A DNA stretch of 64,000 nucleotides from Blastocatellia bacterium. Its GTDB lineage: Bacteria; Acidobacteriota; Blastocatellia; Chloracidobacteriales; Chloracidobacteriaceae. Location of the stretch: the NCBI GenBank assembly GCA_019695185.1, contig JAIBAN010000024.1, forward strand, positions 23,362-87,361. Direction: 5' to 3'. Under the pieces are notes generated by a model. It saw nothing but the letters and a program-made list of their open reading frames with translations. It searched no databases and was not told the DNA's origin. The position numbers were made by a program, and so were the translations under genes. This document shows positions 1 through 7,993 of this stretch, one piece after another (position 1 is the first letter of the stretch; each line of letters starts with the position of its first letter).

Positions 1-933
1 GAAAGCCGCAAAGCCTTGCAGGAATATTTTGTGGGTAACCTGAGCCGTGTGTTGCAGGAAAAAGTATTTTATAACCAGACGATTGCCAACGCCCGCCAAT
101 ACGGTGACCCCAGCCTGGAGCTGGCCGAACGGTCCAAACTGTTCAAGGACCGGGGACTGTCGCTGGATACGTCCCTTCGTCCCGATTACGCTATCGAGGA
201 ATCCCTGAAAGCCATTGGGGAAAAGAAAATTTTCCTGCCCAACAGCATCCGCCGGATTGCCGTCATCGGCCCCGGACTTGATTTCACCGACAAACAGGAA
301 GGCTACGATTTCTATCCCCAACAGACCATCCAACCCTTTGCCATTTTTGATTCCCTGCTGCGGTTGGGACTGGCCGAACCAAAATCCATGCGGATGACCA
401 TTCTGGATTTGAGCCCCCGGATTCTGGACCATGTGGAACGGACAGCAACCGCAGGACGAAAGGGGACCCCTTACACAGTCAACCTTCCTTATGACACGGA
501 AGCAGCCTGGAAAGCGGAGTTTGTCAAATACTGGGAACACTTCGGAGACAAAATCGGAACCCCAGCCCAGGCGGTTTCCGCACCAGGGAACTTGAAAACC
601 GTCAAAGTCCGGGCGGTTCAGATTCGCCCCGATTATGCCGCCCGGTTAAACACGGCGGATGTCAACATTGTCCTCCAGCACACTGAACTGCCGGAGGATG
701 AAAAATATGACCTGATTGTGGCAACCAATATCCTGGTTTACTATGACACCTTCGAACAATCCCTGGCTCTGGCCAATATTGAGCGGATGTTAAAACCGGG
801 CGGCCTGCTGCTTTCCAACAACGCCTTGCTGGAACTGCCCAGTTCCAAAATGAGGTCGGTGGGATATTTGACGGTGGTTTATTCGGACCGGGACGACGAT
901 GGCGACCATATCATCTGGTACCAGAAAAAATAG
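1..933 (+). CDS. Methyltransferase-like protein, 5' end outside the window
   Basis: The reading frame is open from base 1, so the gene begins upstream; the TTG at 16 is only an internal codon. The visible 310 codons end in a Rossmann-like methyltransferase pattern. There is an RIAVIGPGLDF strand-loop (a motif I-like site) about 85 residues in, and near the end YDLIVATNILVYYD followed by MLKPGGLLLSNN, which matches the motif IV and post-motif regions of class I SAM methyltransferases (CheR-like order). I infer a SAM-dependent enzyme; the substrate is unknown. The stop at 931-933 abuts the first heptamer array. The N-terminal part before motif I has no domain I recognise. Confidence 0.6.
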   Translation, partial: ESRKALQEYFVGNLSRVLQEKVFYNQTIANARQYGDPSLELAERSKLFKDRGLSLDTSLRPDYAIEESLKAIGEKKIFLPNSIRRIAVIGPGLDFTDKQEGYDFYPQQTIQPFAIFDSLLRLGLAEPKSMRMTILDLSPRILDHVERTATAGRKGTPYTVNLPYDTEAAWKAEFVKYWEHFGDKIGTPAQAVSAPGNLKTVKVRAVQIRPDYAARLNTADVNIVLQHTELPEDEKYDLIVATNILVYYDTFEQSLALANIERMLKPGGLLLSNNALLELPSSKMRSVGYLTVVYSDRDDDGDHIIWYQKK

Positions 934-1087
934 GACAGAGGACGAACTGAGGGCTGAGGACTGAGGACTGAGGACTGAGGAGCGAGTTTTTTTCACTTGA
1001 GGTATCACATACCTTCGACGCGCTTCTATAATCTGTTTAATCAAAAGCTGGCAGAGGAATCACAAGGCTCTCAGTCCTCAGTCCTGA
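932..1087. repeat. Paired heptamer-array dyad (GGACTGA / TCAGTCC)
   Basis: A left array of GGACTGA-type 7-bp units (about 932-982, some degenerate) is answered by a right array of the reverse complement (about 1069-1087) across a core of roughly 85 bp. It fills the gap between the methyltransferase stop and the lipoprotein start. It is the first of many such dyads in the window. Confidence 0.85.
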
Positions 1088-1094
1088 AACCGTC

Positions 1095-2765
1095 ATGTCA
1101 CAATCAGCCAAAACTCAAAACAAACAACTCAAAACCCAGAACTCGCTTTGGTTGAGCGTGATACTCTGCCTGCTCTGTCTGGGAAACGGCTGCCGGATTG
1201 CTCCCGGCGGTTTTTTTGGCGATGTCACGCCTCCGCCCCGCCAGCAACTGGTCTTTGCCAACGATTCCGAACCGCATTCCCTCGACCCGCATAAAATCCA
1301 GGGTGTGCCCGATATGAATGTGACACGGGAACTCTTTGAGGGTTTGACCGTGGCGGCTCCGAAAACTCTGGAACCGGTTCCGGCAGGTGCAGCCTCGTGG
1401 GAATCGCAACAGGCCGGGCAGGTCTGGATTTTCCATTTGCGCCCCACTGCCCGCTGGACCGACGGCCAGCCCGTCACCGCCGGGGACTATGTCTATGCCT
1501 GGCAACGGGCACTGAATCCGGAAACCGGGTCGCTCTATGGAATCCTGCTTGGTGATGTGAGGAACGCCGAAAAATTCTCCACCGAAATTGACGAAACCAC
1601 CGGCAAATCAAAACATGATGCTTCCATTCTGGGAGTCACGGCAGTTGACGACCTGACCTTGCGGGTCGAACTGGAACGCCCAGCCCCCTACTTTCTGCAA
1701 CTGACTTCGCATTCGGTGTTTGCCCCGGTCCCCCGGAAAGCAATCGAAGCCTTTGGCCCGGCCTGGACCCGCCCGGAACACATTGTCAGCAACGGCCCCT
1801 TCAAACTGATTTCCCATCGCATCAATGATGAAATTGTGCTGAGTCCCAATCCCGGCTATTGGGATGCCGGTTCCGTAAAACTCAAGGAAGTCCGTTTTTT
1901 GCCCGTGAAAGGTGAAACGGCCATCAATCTTTACAAAGCCGGGGAAGTTGGAGTGATGATGAGTGGCATGATTCCACGGGCTTTTATGTCCGCCCTGAAA
2001 ACCAAAGCGGATTTTTACAGCGGGGCCAATTTCAGCACTTATTTTTATTCATTCAACACCCGGAAAGCCCCCTTTGACAAACCGGAGGTTCGACAGGCGC
2101 TCAGTCTGGCCGTCAACAAACAGGAAATCACCGACAAACTGCTGGCGGGCGGGCAGATTCCGGCCCGGACTTTCGTCCCACCGGGAGTTGTCGGGTATCA
2201 ATCGCCTTCCGGTGCAGAATTCAATCCGCAAACGGCCCAAAAGCTGCTGGCCCAAGCCGGTTTTCCGCAAGGGAAGGGTTTTCCCCGCTGCACCCTGCTC
2301 TTTGTCACCGATGACACCAGCCGGCAGATTGCCGAGACAGTCCAACGCATGTGGCAGGAAAATCTGGGGATTACAATCGAACTCCAGAACGAGGAATGGA
2401 ATACCTTAGGCACCCGGATTGGTGCGGGCGAGTTTGACCTTTGCCAGGAATTGTGGGTAGGCGATTATGTAGACCCGAAAACCTTCCTGGATTTGATGCA
2501 GTCAAAAAATTCAAGCAACCACGCCGGAATGAACGACCCTGTCTATGACAGTCTGCTCGACCAAGCCAACCGCGCGGAGACTCCGGCCCAGCGGTTGCAC
2601 TTGCTAACTGAAGCAGAAACCTACCTGCTGGAACGCGCGCCGGTGCTGCCGCTCTATCATCCGCCGGTAAGTTATCTGAAAAAGCCGTATGTTCAGGGAT
2701 TCGAACTCAACACCGGCGACTTCCACCAGCTTAAATTTGTTTCAATCAAAGAAAAACTGCAATAA
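1095..2765 (+). CDS. Peptide ABC transporter substrate-binding lipoprotein (OppA family)
   Basis: 556 residues, the usual size of family 5 extracellular solute-binding proteins. After a hydrophobic signal (residues 18-32) a Cys at 33 (LGNGC) is a plausible but non-canonical lipobox. The family start motif SEPHSLDPHKIQG follows, and later come the AGDYVYAWQRALNP and SNGPFKL signatures typical of OppA/DppA. It would bind oligopeptides in the periplasm and hand them to an ABC permease, but no permease or ATPase gene is adjacent, so it is an orphan here. Residues 5-17 come from an A-rich repetitive stretch (AAACTCA-like units), so the true start could lie a few codons later. Confidence 0.88.
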   Translation: MSQSAKTQNKQLKTQNSLWLSVILCLLCLGNGCRIAPGGFFGDVTPPPRQQLVFANDSEPHSLDPHKIQGVPDMNVTRELFEGLTVAAPKTLEPVPAGAASWESQQAGQVWIFHLRPTARWTDGQPVTAGDYVYAWQRALNPETGSLYGILLGDVRNAEKFSTEIDETTGKSKHDASILGVTAVDDLTLRVELERPAPYFLQLTSHSVFAPVPRKAIEAFGPAWTRPEHIVSNGPFKLISHRINDEIVLSPNPGYWDAGSVKLKEVRFLPVKGETAINLYKAGEVGVMMSGMIPRAFMSALKTKADFYSGANFSTYFYSFNTRKAPFDKPEVRQALSLAVNKQEITDKLLAGGQIPARTFVPPGVVGYQSPSGAEFNPQTAQKLLAQAGFPQGKGFPRCTLLFVTDDTSRQIAETVQRMWQENLGITIELQNEEWNTLGTRIGAGEFDLCQELWVGDYVDPKTFLDLMQSKNSSNHAGMNDPVYDSLLDQANRAETPAQRLHLLTEAETYLLERAPVLPLYHPPVSYLKKPYVQGFELNTGDFHQLKFVSIKEKLQ

Positions 2766-2781
2766 GCCTTTATGACCAACT

Positions 2782-4305
2782 TTACAGCTTCACAATCCGC
2801 CGCATCAGGCGGATTTCTTGCGCCCCAAGTTCGCGCAGGGCAAACAGCACACCCGTGAAAACCAGTCCCTGAAGCGCCATTTTGATGACGACCAGAAACC
2901 CTCCCAAAGGGATGAGTGCCAGCGCATACACGACAGCGGAGGCCACGGCAATCCGAACCAGTGTGAGCGGCGAAATGAGGGCGCGAAAGACAACCCCCAC
3001 ATATCCGCAGGCCAAAATCGCTCCAAACAACATGGAAACGGTGGTTCCCAGGGCTGCTCCCCGCAGGCCCATTTGCGGAATCCAGAGGTAATTCAGTCCG
3101 GCATTGGCGGCCAGGGTGACAAGCCCGATTCCGAGCGAGGCCCAGGGGCGACCGCTGCCGGTGATGATAGTGGTGAGCACCGCAATCAGGCCGAAACCAA
3201 GCATTCCATAGGCCACAATTTGCAGGGCCGGAGCGCCCGTGAGGTACATTTTCGGATACAGCAGTGCCAGCGTGTCGGCGGCATTTGAGGAAAACACCGT
3301 TGCCAGAAAGGCCATAATCAGCAGGGCCGCCCGCAGTGTCTGTTCAATATAAGTCCGCACGGTTTCGTTTTCTTTTTCAAACGAAGCCTTGGAAATCAAC
3401 GGAAATGCCACAAACGTCACCGAAATCACCGCCTGATAAGTGATATTGGCGATATTCATCAGGGCACTGTAATCCCCCACGGTGGCACTGGCCTGGGCCG
3501 GGTCGGTAAAGGCTTTGAGGAAATTGATGTCCACTTTTTGCAGCAGATTGTTGCAGAGGACAAATGCCAGCAAGGGCAGTTGGAAGCTCAAATACTGGCC
3601 GATGTTGACATGCGGGGCGACCGTGCTGCGTCCGCGTCCTGCCACCATGATGGCCAGCACCAGCACCAGAAAGGCACCCAGGGCAAAGCCTCCGACTGAA
3701 CCAATCACATTGCGGAAGGCAACCGCCAAACCGACAATGGCCAGCATTTTGAGTGTCGAATAGGAGGCATCAAGCACCGCCTGCCGGAAAAACTCTTTCT
3801 TTCCGTTCAGATAGCCGAGAAAAACCGCATAAAACGAATAACTGAGCGTAATCAGGGCTGACACCCGGAGTGGGTTAATCAGCGCCGGGTCATGCCAGAA
3901 CTCGGCTGCGACCACAGGGGCGGCCAGTACATAGGCAGCCACTATCCCTGTCCCCAACACTGCCTGCACCAGCAAGGCCCGGTTGCGCAGGCTTTCCGCC
4001 GCTGCCGGAATTTCCGAAACAAACTTGGAAACCGCCTGTTGTGTGCCGGTAATGATGACGGCGTTGATAATCGAAACGAAGTTGGTAATGAGGGCATATT
4101 CGCCGTACTGCTCTTTGGTCAGCAGGCGCGGGAGGGCAAAAATAATCACATACCCCGTGATGATGAAATAAAACTTGGCCAGGGTAATGTAAATCGTGCC
4201 CCGTCCGGCTTTGGCGGCGGTGTCTTCTTTGGGAGATTGGGAGGTCGGGGTCGGGGGTCGGGAGTCGGGGGTCTGGGGAACAGCTTGTTTTTTTGGAGTG
4301 GTCAT
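2782..4305 (-). CDS. Oligosaccharide flippase family membrane protein
   Basis: 507 residues with about 12-14 hydrophobic segments. The sequence after residue 35 (GTIYITLAKFYFIITGYVII, then LPRLLTKEQYGEYALI) matches the start of Wzx-type polysaccharide flippases, which move lipid-linked glycans across the inner membrane. The N-terminal tail is Pro/Thr/Ser-rich and is encoded by a run of GGGGTCG-like heptamers (4231-4278), so it is probably repeat-derived and not functional. It lies downstream of the universal stress and heptose adenylyltransferase genes on the same strand, so a role in surface-glycan assembly is plausible but inferred. It converges with the lipoprotein gene, 16 bp away. Confidence 0.82.
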   Translation of the reverse strand: MTTPKKQAVPQTPDSRPPTPTSQSPKEDTAAKAGRGTIYITLAKFYFIITGYVIIFALPRLLTKEQYGEYALITNFVSIINAVIITGTQQAVSKFVSEIPAAAESLRNRALLVQAVLGTGIVAAYVLAAPVVAAEFWHDPALINPLRVSALITLSYSFYAVFLGYLNGKKEFFRQAVLDASYSTLKMLAIVGLAVAFRNVIGSVGGFALGAFLVLVLAIMVAGRGRSTVAPHVNIGQYLSFQLPLLAFVLCNNLLQKVDINFLKAFTDPAQASATVGDYSALMNIANITYQAVISVTFVAFPLISKASFEKENETVRTYIEQTLRAALLIMAFLATVFSSNAADTLALLYPKMYLTGAPALQIVAYGMLGFGLIAVLTTIITGSGRPWASLGIGLVTLAANAGLNYLWIPQMGLRGAALGTTVSMLFGAILACGYVGVVFRALISPLTLVRIAVASAVVYALALIPLGGFLVVIKMALQGLVFTGVLFALRELGAQEIRLMRRIVKL

Positions 4306-4310
4306 TTTTC

Positions 4311-4491
4311 GAGAATTGAGAATTGAGAATTGAGAATTGAGAATCTGAGTTTGGCTATTTGTCCAAACTGTGACATGGAAAATATTAATTAGGCCAGAGT
4401 TTTAGGTTCACTTTCGCTCCGTCCCTGACTCTATCACAACATCTTTTTCTCAATTCTCAATTCTCAATTCTCAATTCTCAATTCTCAATTC
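4311..4491. repeat. Paired heptamer-array dyad (GAATTGA / TCAATTC)
   Basis: About five GAATTGA units (4311-4345) face about six TCAATTC units (4448-4491) across a 100 bp A/T-rich core. The element occupies nearly the whole gap between the flippase and stress-protein genes. The same TCAATTC unit is found inside rsmB at 40.1 kb. Confidence 0.9.
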
Positions 4492-4511
4492 AGCTCCCTG
4501 AACCCTTTTCT

Positions 4512-5414
4512 TTAGCTTGGCACCACCAGAACCGGGCAGTTGGCGTTGCGAATCACTCGTTCAGCATTATTTCCCAAGGGGTTGCCCCGATGCCGGTCAC
4601 CGGTACCGACAACAATCAGGTCGGCGTCGGTTTCCTTCTGGACTTCCAGAATTTCATCGTAGGTGCGGCCTTCGCGCAACACAACCTCGGAATCCGTGCC
4701 GGGAGCATCAGCCGCCAGCTTTTGCAGCCGGTTGGTGGCATCCTCCCGAATCCGGCCTTCCATGTCCTCGGTTTCGGTCAGGGAGACGGACCGGATGTAG
4801 CCCATAAAGGTGCCAATCGCGTGCATGAAAATCATTTTGCTGCCATGCGTGGCCGCAAGTTGAAGGGCCAGGTCACGGGCGTTGTTGTCAAACGGTTTGA
4901 AATCGGTGGCAAACAGAATCCGGTTGAGCGCAATCGTGGTTTCCGAACCGCGATAATAGACAAAATCCTTCACCGGTTGGCGCGAAACAAAAACCGGACA
5001 ATTGATTTTGGCGAGAACCGTTTCGGTGGTCGAACCGAGGACGGTCCGTTCAAACCGGCCACGGCGCTGGGTGGCAATCATGGCCAAATCAATCTGGTGT
5101 TCCTGGGCGACGCGGACAATTTCGTTCGCGGCAACCCCTTCCGTCAGCAGAATATGGACATCCAGCCCTTTGACCAGTTCGTTTTGAGCCAGTTCGTCCA
5201 ATTCCTGCCGCACAGCCACCAGCCATTCATAGCCGTGTTCGGACAGGGCGCGCTCCGACAGCCGGAATACCTGGGGCGGCAAAGAGCCTTCCTGCGCATT
5301 GTGCAGGTACAACCGGGCATTGTGGTGCCGGGCAAAGGCAGCCGCATATTTCAGCAGGCTGCGCGAAAGGGGCGAAAAATCAGTGGAGAACAGGATGTTC
5401 TTGAAGGGATACAT
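4512..5414 (-). CDS. Tandem-domain universal stress protein (UspA family)
   Basis: 300 residues from the ATG at 5414, chosen because the Usp fold begins at once with MYPFKNILFSTDFSPLS; upstream codons in frame (to 5510) look non-coding. Two Usp domains follow each other. The first ends in VLGSTTETVLAKINCPVFV and the second (from ALNRILFATDFKPF) ends in LGNNAERVIRNANCPVLVV. Both fit the C-terminal G(S/N)-x-x-E-x-V nucleotide-site pattern of the family. Two-domain Usp proteins typically act as cytosolic ATP-binding stress sensors. Its gene lies between the flippase and hldE-like genes on the same strand, but gaps of about 175-200 bp make co-transcription uncertain. Confidence 0.9.
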   Translation of the reverse strand: MYPFKNILFSTDFSPLSRSLLKYAAAFARHHNARLYLHNAQEGSLPPQVFRLSERALSEHGYEWLVAVRQELDELAQNELVKGLDVHILLTEGVAANEIVRVAQEHQIDLAMIATQRRGRFERTVLGSTTETVLAKINCPVFVSRQPVKDFVYYRGSETTIALNRILFATDFKPFDNNARDLALQLAATHGSKMIFMHAIGTFMGYIRSVSLTETEDMEGRIREDATNRLQKLAADAPGTDSEVVLREGRTYDEILEVQKETDADLIVVGTGDRHRGNPLGNNAERVIRNANCPVLVVPS

Positions 5415-5588
5415 GGCGATGTTCCAGTAAGATATAAGTTCAGGATGATATTCGGACGGTCCGGTTGAATGCACCTTGGTGTCCGGAAAAAGGAAACCAT
5501 TCAAAACCACAAATCACGCAAAAATGCAAACGAAAAATGCTTCCGGGCGTCCTGCCTCCAACCGGCAACCACCGTCCAAAGCCCTGTC

Positions 5589-6080
5589 CTATCCCTGGTT
5601 TTCAGCGTTCCCGCCCCTGGATTTACTCAGCAGGGCGCTGGTCGAATGGTCTTTCGGGTCACCCACAATCACCACTTCCCCACCGTAGCGCCGGACAATT
5701 TCCCGTTCGGGCACGGTTTCCGTCGTGTAATCCGTTCCTTTGGCATGAAAGTTGGGCCGCAGGGTTGCCAAAAGCGGTTCAACCGTCAACGATTCAAACA
5801 CCGTGACATAATCCACACAGGCCAGGGCGGCAATGATTTCCGCCCGTTCAGCATCGGGCATGACCGGCCGGCCGGCTCCTTTCAACTGCTGCACGCTGGC
5901 GTCACTGTTGATGCCCACCACTAAAATGTCGCCCACCGCCTTGGCACCTTGCAGGTAACGGATGTGCCCCACATGCAGCAAATCAAAGCAGCCGTTAGCC
6001 AGAGTTACCCGCCGACCCGCCTGCCGATGGTGTTCAATGATGGAAGCAAGTTCTGAAAGTGAAAATATTTTCTGGTTCAT
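5589..6080 (-). CDS. rfaE2: D-glycero-beta-D-manno-heptose 1-phosphate adenylyltransferase
   Basis: 163 residues from the ATG at 6080, which has AGGA eight bases upstream; an in-frame start at 6113 is less likely. The nucleotidyltransferase signature is clear: [17 protein letters not shown] contains the HxGH motif, followed by [15 protein letters not shown] and a late STSALLSK (the S-T-S/T motif). It transfers AMP from ATP to heptose-1-phosphate, making ADP-heptose for the LPS inner core. This is the stand-alone C-terminal half of what is HldE in E. coli; no kinase half is in the window. It implies an LPS-bearing Gram-negative envelope. Confidence 0.93.
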   Translation of the reverse strand: MNQKIFSLSELASIIEHHRQAGRRVTLANGCFDLLHVGHIRYLQGAKAVGDILVVGINSDASVQQLKGAGRPVMPDAERAEIIAALACVDYVTVFESLTVEPLLATLRPNFHAKGTDYTTETVPEREIVRRYGGEVVIVGDPKDHSTSALLSKSRGGNAENQG

Positions 6081-6339
6081 TTTTTGAATCCTGCTGGTTA
6101 TGCCGGGCTTCACCGGAGACGATGTTCCGAGGGTTGTATCACCGGCTCAAGGTATAACGTGATTAAGTATTTTTCCATCGAGGCTGAGAACGAACCCAAC
6201 TCTGTGTCATCAGTCCGCAGTCCTTGAATTTGACTTCAGTTCTGTTTTCACCTGACTCCCTTTGAATTTTCCAACCGGTTTGGGATATGTGTTAGCCACA
6301 TTTCTCTTATCTTATCATTTGACACGGAATCCCCCCTTT

Positions 6340-7836
6340 ATGTTTCTTGACGGAAATTCGCTCACGTTGGACGCATTGTGCCGGGTGGCCACGGCCTCCG
6401 AACCGGTTGAACTTGACCCAGCAGCGCGGGAACGCGTCATGGCTGCCCGCCATGTGGTCGAACAGATTTTGGCATCAGGCCGGGTGGTCTATGGCATTAA
6501 CACCGGCTTTGGCAAGCTTTCTGATGTCACCATTCCCCCGGAGGAACTGCGCGCCCTTCAGCTTAATCTGGTCCGGTCCCATTCAGTCGGTATCGGTCAA
6601 CCTTTGTCGGAAGCCGAATCCCGCGCCCTGGTTTTGTTGCGGGCCAACGTCCTGGCCAAAGGGCATTCCGGCGTGCGTCCGGAAGTGCTTGAAACCCTGT
6701 GCCAGATGCTCAATCGCGGCGTGCATCCGGTGATTCCGGAAAAAGGCTCGGTGGGTGCCAGCGGTGATTTGGCCCCGCTCTCTCATCTGGCACTGGTAAC
6801 GATTGGCGAAGGCGAGGCATTTTATCAAGGTGAACGACTGCCGGGAGCCGAGGCGCTCCGCCGGGCGGAAATCACGCCGCTCGTCCTCGAAGCCAAAGAG
6901 GGGTTGGCGTTGCTCAACGGCACGCAGGCCCTGACCGGAGTCGGTGCCTTGACCCTGGCCCGGTTGCAAAAACTGGCGACGGCGGCTGATATGATTGGAG
7001 CGTTGACGCTTGATGCCCTTCATGGAACCGATGCCGCCTTTGACCCGCGCATTCACACCGCCCGCCCGCATTCCGGCCAAACCACAGTTGCCACGCACTT
7101 GCGGAATCTGCTGGCGGGAAGCGAAATCCGGTCTTCACACAAAGATTGCCGCCGGGTGCAGGATGCGTACAGCCTGCGCTGTATACCGCAGGTTCACGGA
7201 GCAGTCCGCGATGTGATTGACCATACCCGGCAGGTGGTGGAAATCGAATTCAACAGTGCCACCGACAATCCGTTGGTGTTTCCTGATACGGGCGAAGTAA
7301 TTTCAGGCGGGAACTTCCACGGCGAGCCGGTTGCGTTTGCTCTGGATTATGCCGCCATCGCCGCCGCCGAACTCGGAGCCATTTCCGAGCGACGTATCGA
7401 ACGGCTGGTCAATCCGGACCTGTCCGAACTTCCGGCGTTTTTGACTCCTCATGCCGGAACCTGTTCCGGGCTGATGATTGTGCAAGTGGCCGCCGTTTCA
7501 CTTTGCGCCGAAAACAAAATCCTGGCCCATCCGGCCTCGGTGGATTCCCTGCCAACCTCAGCCAACAAAGAAGACCATGTTTCCATGGGTATGACTGCGG
7601 CACTCAAGTTCCGCACCATCACCGACAATGTGGCGGCAATTCTGGCTATGGAACTGTTGGCAGCCGCCCAGGCGCTTGAATTCCTGCGGCCCCAAAAGTC
7701 CAGCCCTGTACTGGAAAAAGTCCATGCGTTCGTGCGGACACTGGTCCCGAAAATCGAAACTGATGTCGTGTTGTCCACGCACATCGAAACGCTGAAGTGC
7801 CATTTGGAAGAAGTTGTGAGAGTGGCGGAAGGATAG
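6340..7836 (+). CDS. hutH: Histidine ammonia-lyase
   Basis: 498 residues from the ATG at 6340 (MFLDGNSLTLD), the normal length for the family. The 26 codons open upstream are hydrophobic and not part of HutH. It deaminates L-histidine to urocanate, the first step of histidine degradation. The cofactor triad is A140-S141-G142 in VGASGDLAPLSH, which cyclises to MIO. YGINTGFGKLSD (substrate loop), NGTQAL and SHKDCRRVQDAYSLRC are also as expected. No hutU, hutI or hutG is adjacent, so the rest of the pathway must be elsewhere. It is divergent from rfaE2 with a 259 bp spacer and has only a weak Shine-Dalgarno (GGAAT). Confidence 0.97.
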   Translation: MFLDGNSLTLDALCRVATASEPVELDPAARERVMAARHVVEQILASGRVVYGINTGFGKLSDVTIPPEELRALQLNLVRSHSVGIGQPLSEAESRALVLLRANVLAKGHSGVRPEVLETLCQMLNRGVHPVIPEKGSVGASGDLAPLSHLALVTIGEGEAFYQGERLPGAEALRRAEITPLVLEAKEGLALLNGTQALTGVGALTLARLQKLATAADMIGALTLDALHGTDAAFDPRIHTARPHSGQTTVATHLRNLLAGSEIRSSHKDCRRVQDAYSLRCIPQVHGAVRDVIDHTRQVVEIEFNSATDNPLVFPDTGEVISGGNFHGEPVAFALDYAAIAAAELGAISERRIERLVNPDLSELPAFLTPHAGTCSGLMIVQVAAVSLCAENKILAHPASVDSLPTSANKEDHVSMGMTAALKFRTITDNVAAILAMELLAAAQALEFLRPQKSSPVLEKVHAFVRTLVPKIETDVVLSTHIETLKCHLEEVVRVAEG

Positions 7837-7993
7837 GGTCCAGGGTTCAGGGTTCAGGGTCCAGGGACTTGCAGTTTTGAATTGAGTTTTGAAACCTGTC
7901 TCAAAAACCCAAATTTCCTGATATTCGAAAACCCTGAACCCTGAACCCTGGACCCTGGACCCTGGACCCTGGACCCTGGACCCTGAACCCTAA
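7836..7993. repeat. Paired heptamer-array dyad (GGGTTCA/GGGTCCA with GGACCCT), core shared with 37.2 kb
   Basis: Left array GGGTCCA/GGGTTCA (7836-7866) and right array of about eight CTGAACC/CTGGACC units (7931-7993) flank a 64 bp core (7867-7930). The core recurs almost unchanged at about 37211-37288, where it has a 14 bp insertion. The right array runs over the stop codon of the SBBP gene. Identical cores at distant loci mean the element is a dispersed repeat, not just local slippage. Confidence 0.93.

Noticed and set aside
4590..5468. A 292-codon plus-strand open frame opposite the universal stress gene
   Set aside because: Shadow; the Usp domains on the minus strand are unmistakable.
7931..7993. 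CRISPR array
   Set aside because: Units are 7 bp and contiguous, without unique spacers; no cas gene is present.
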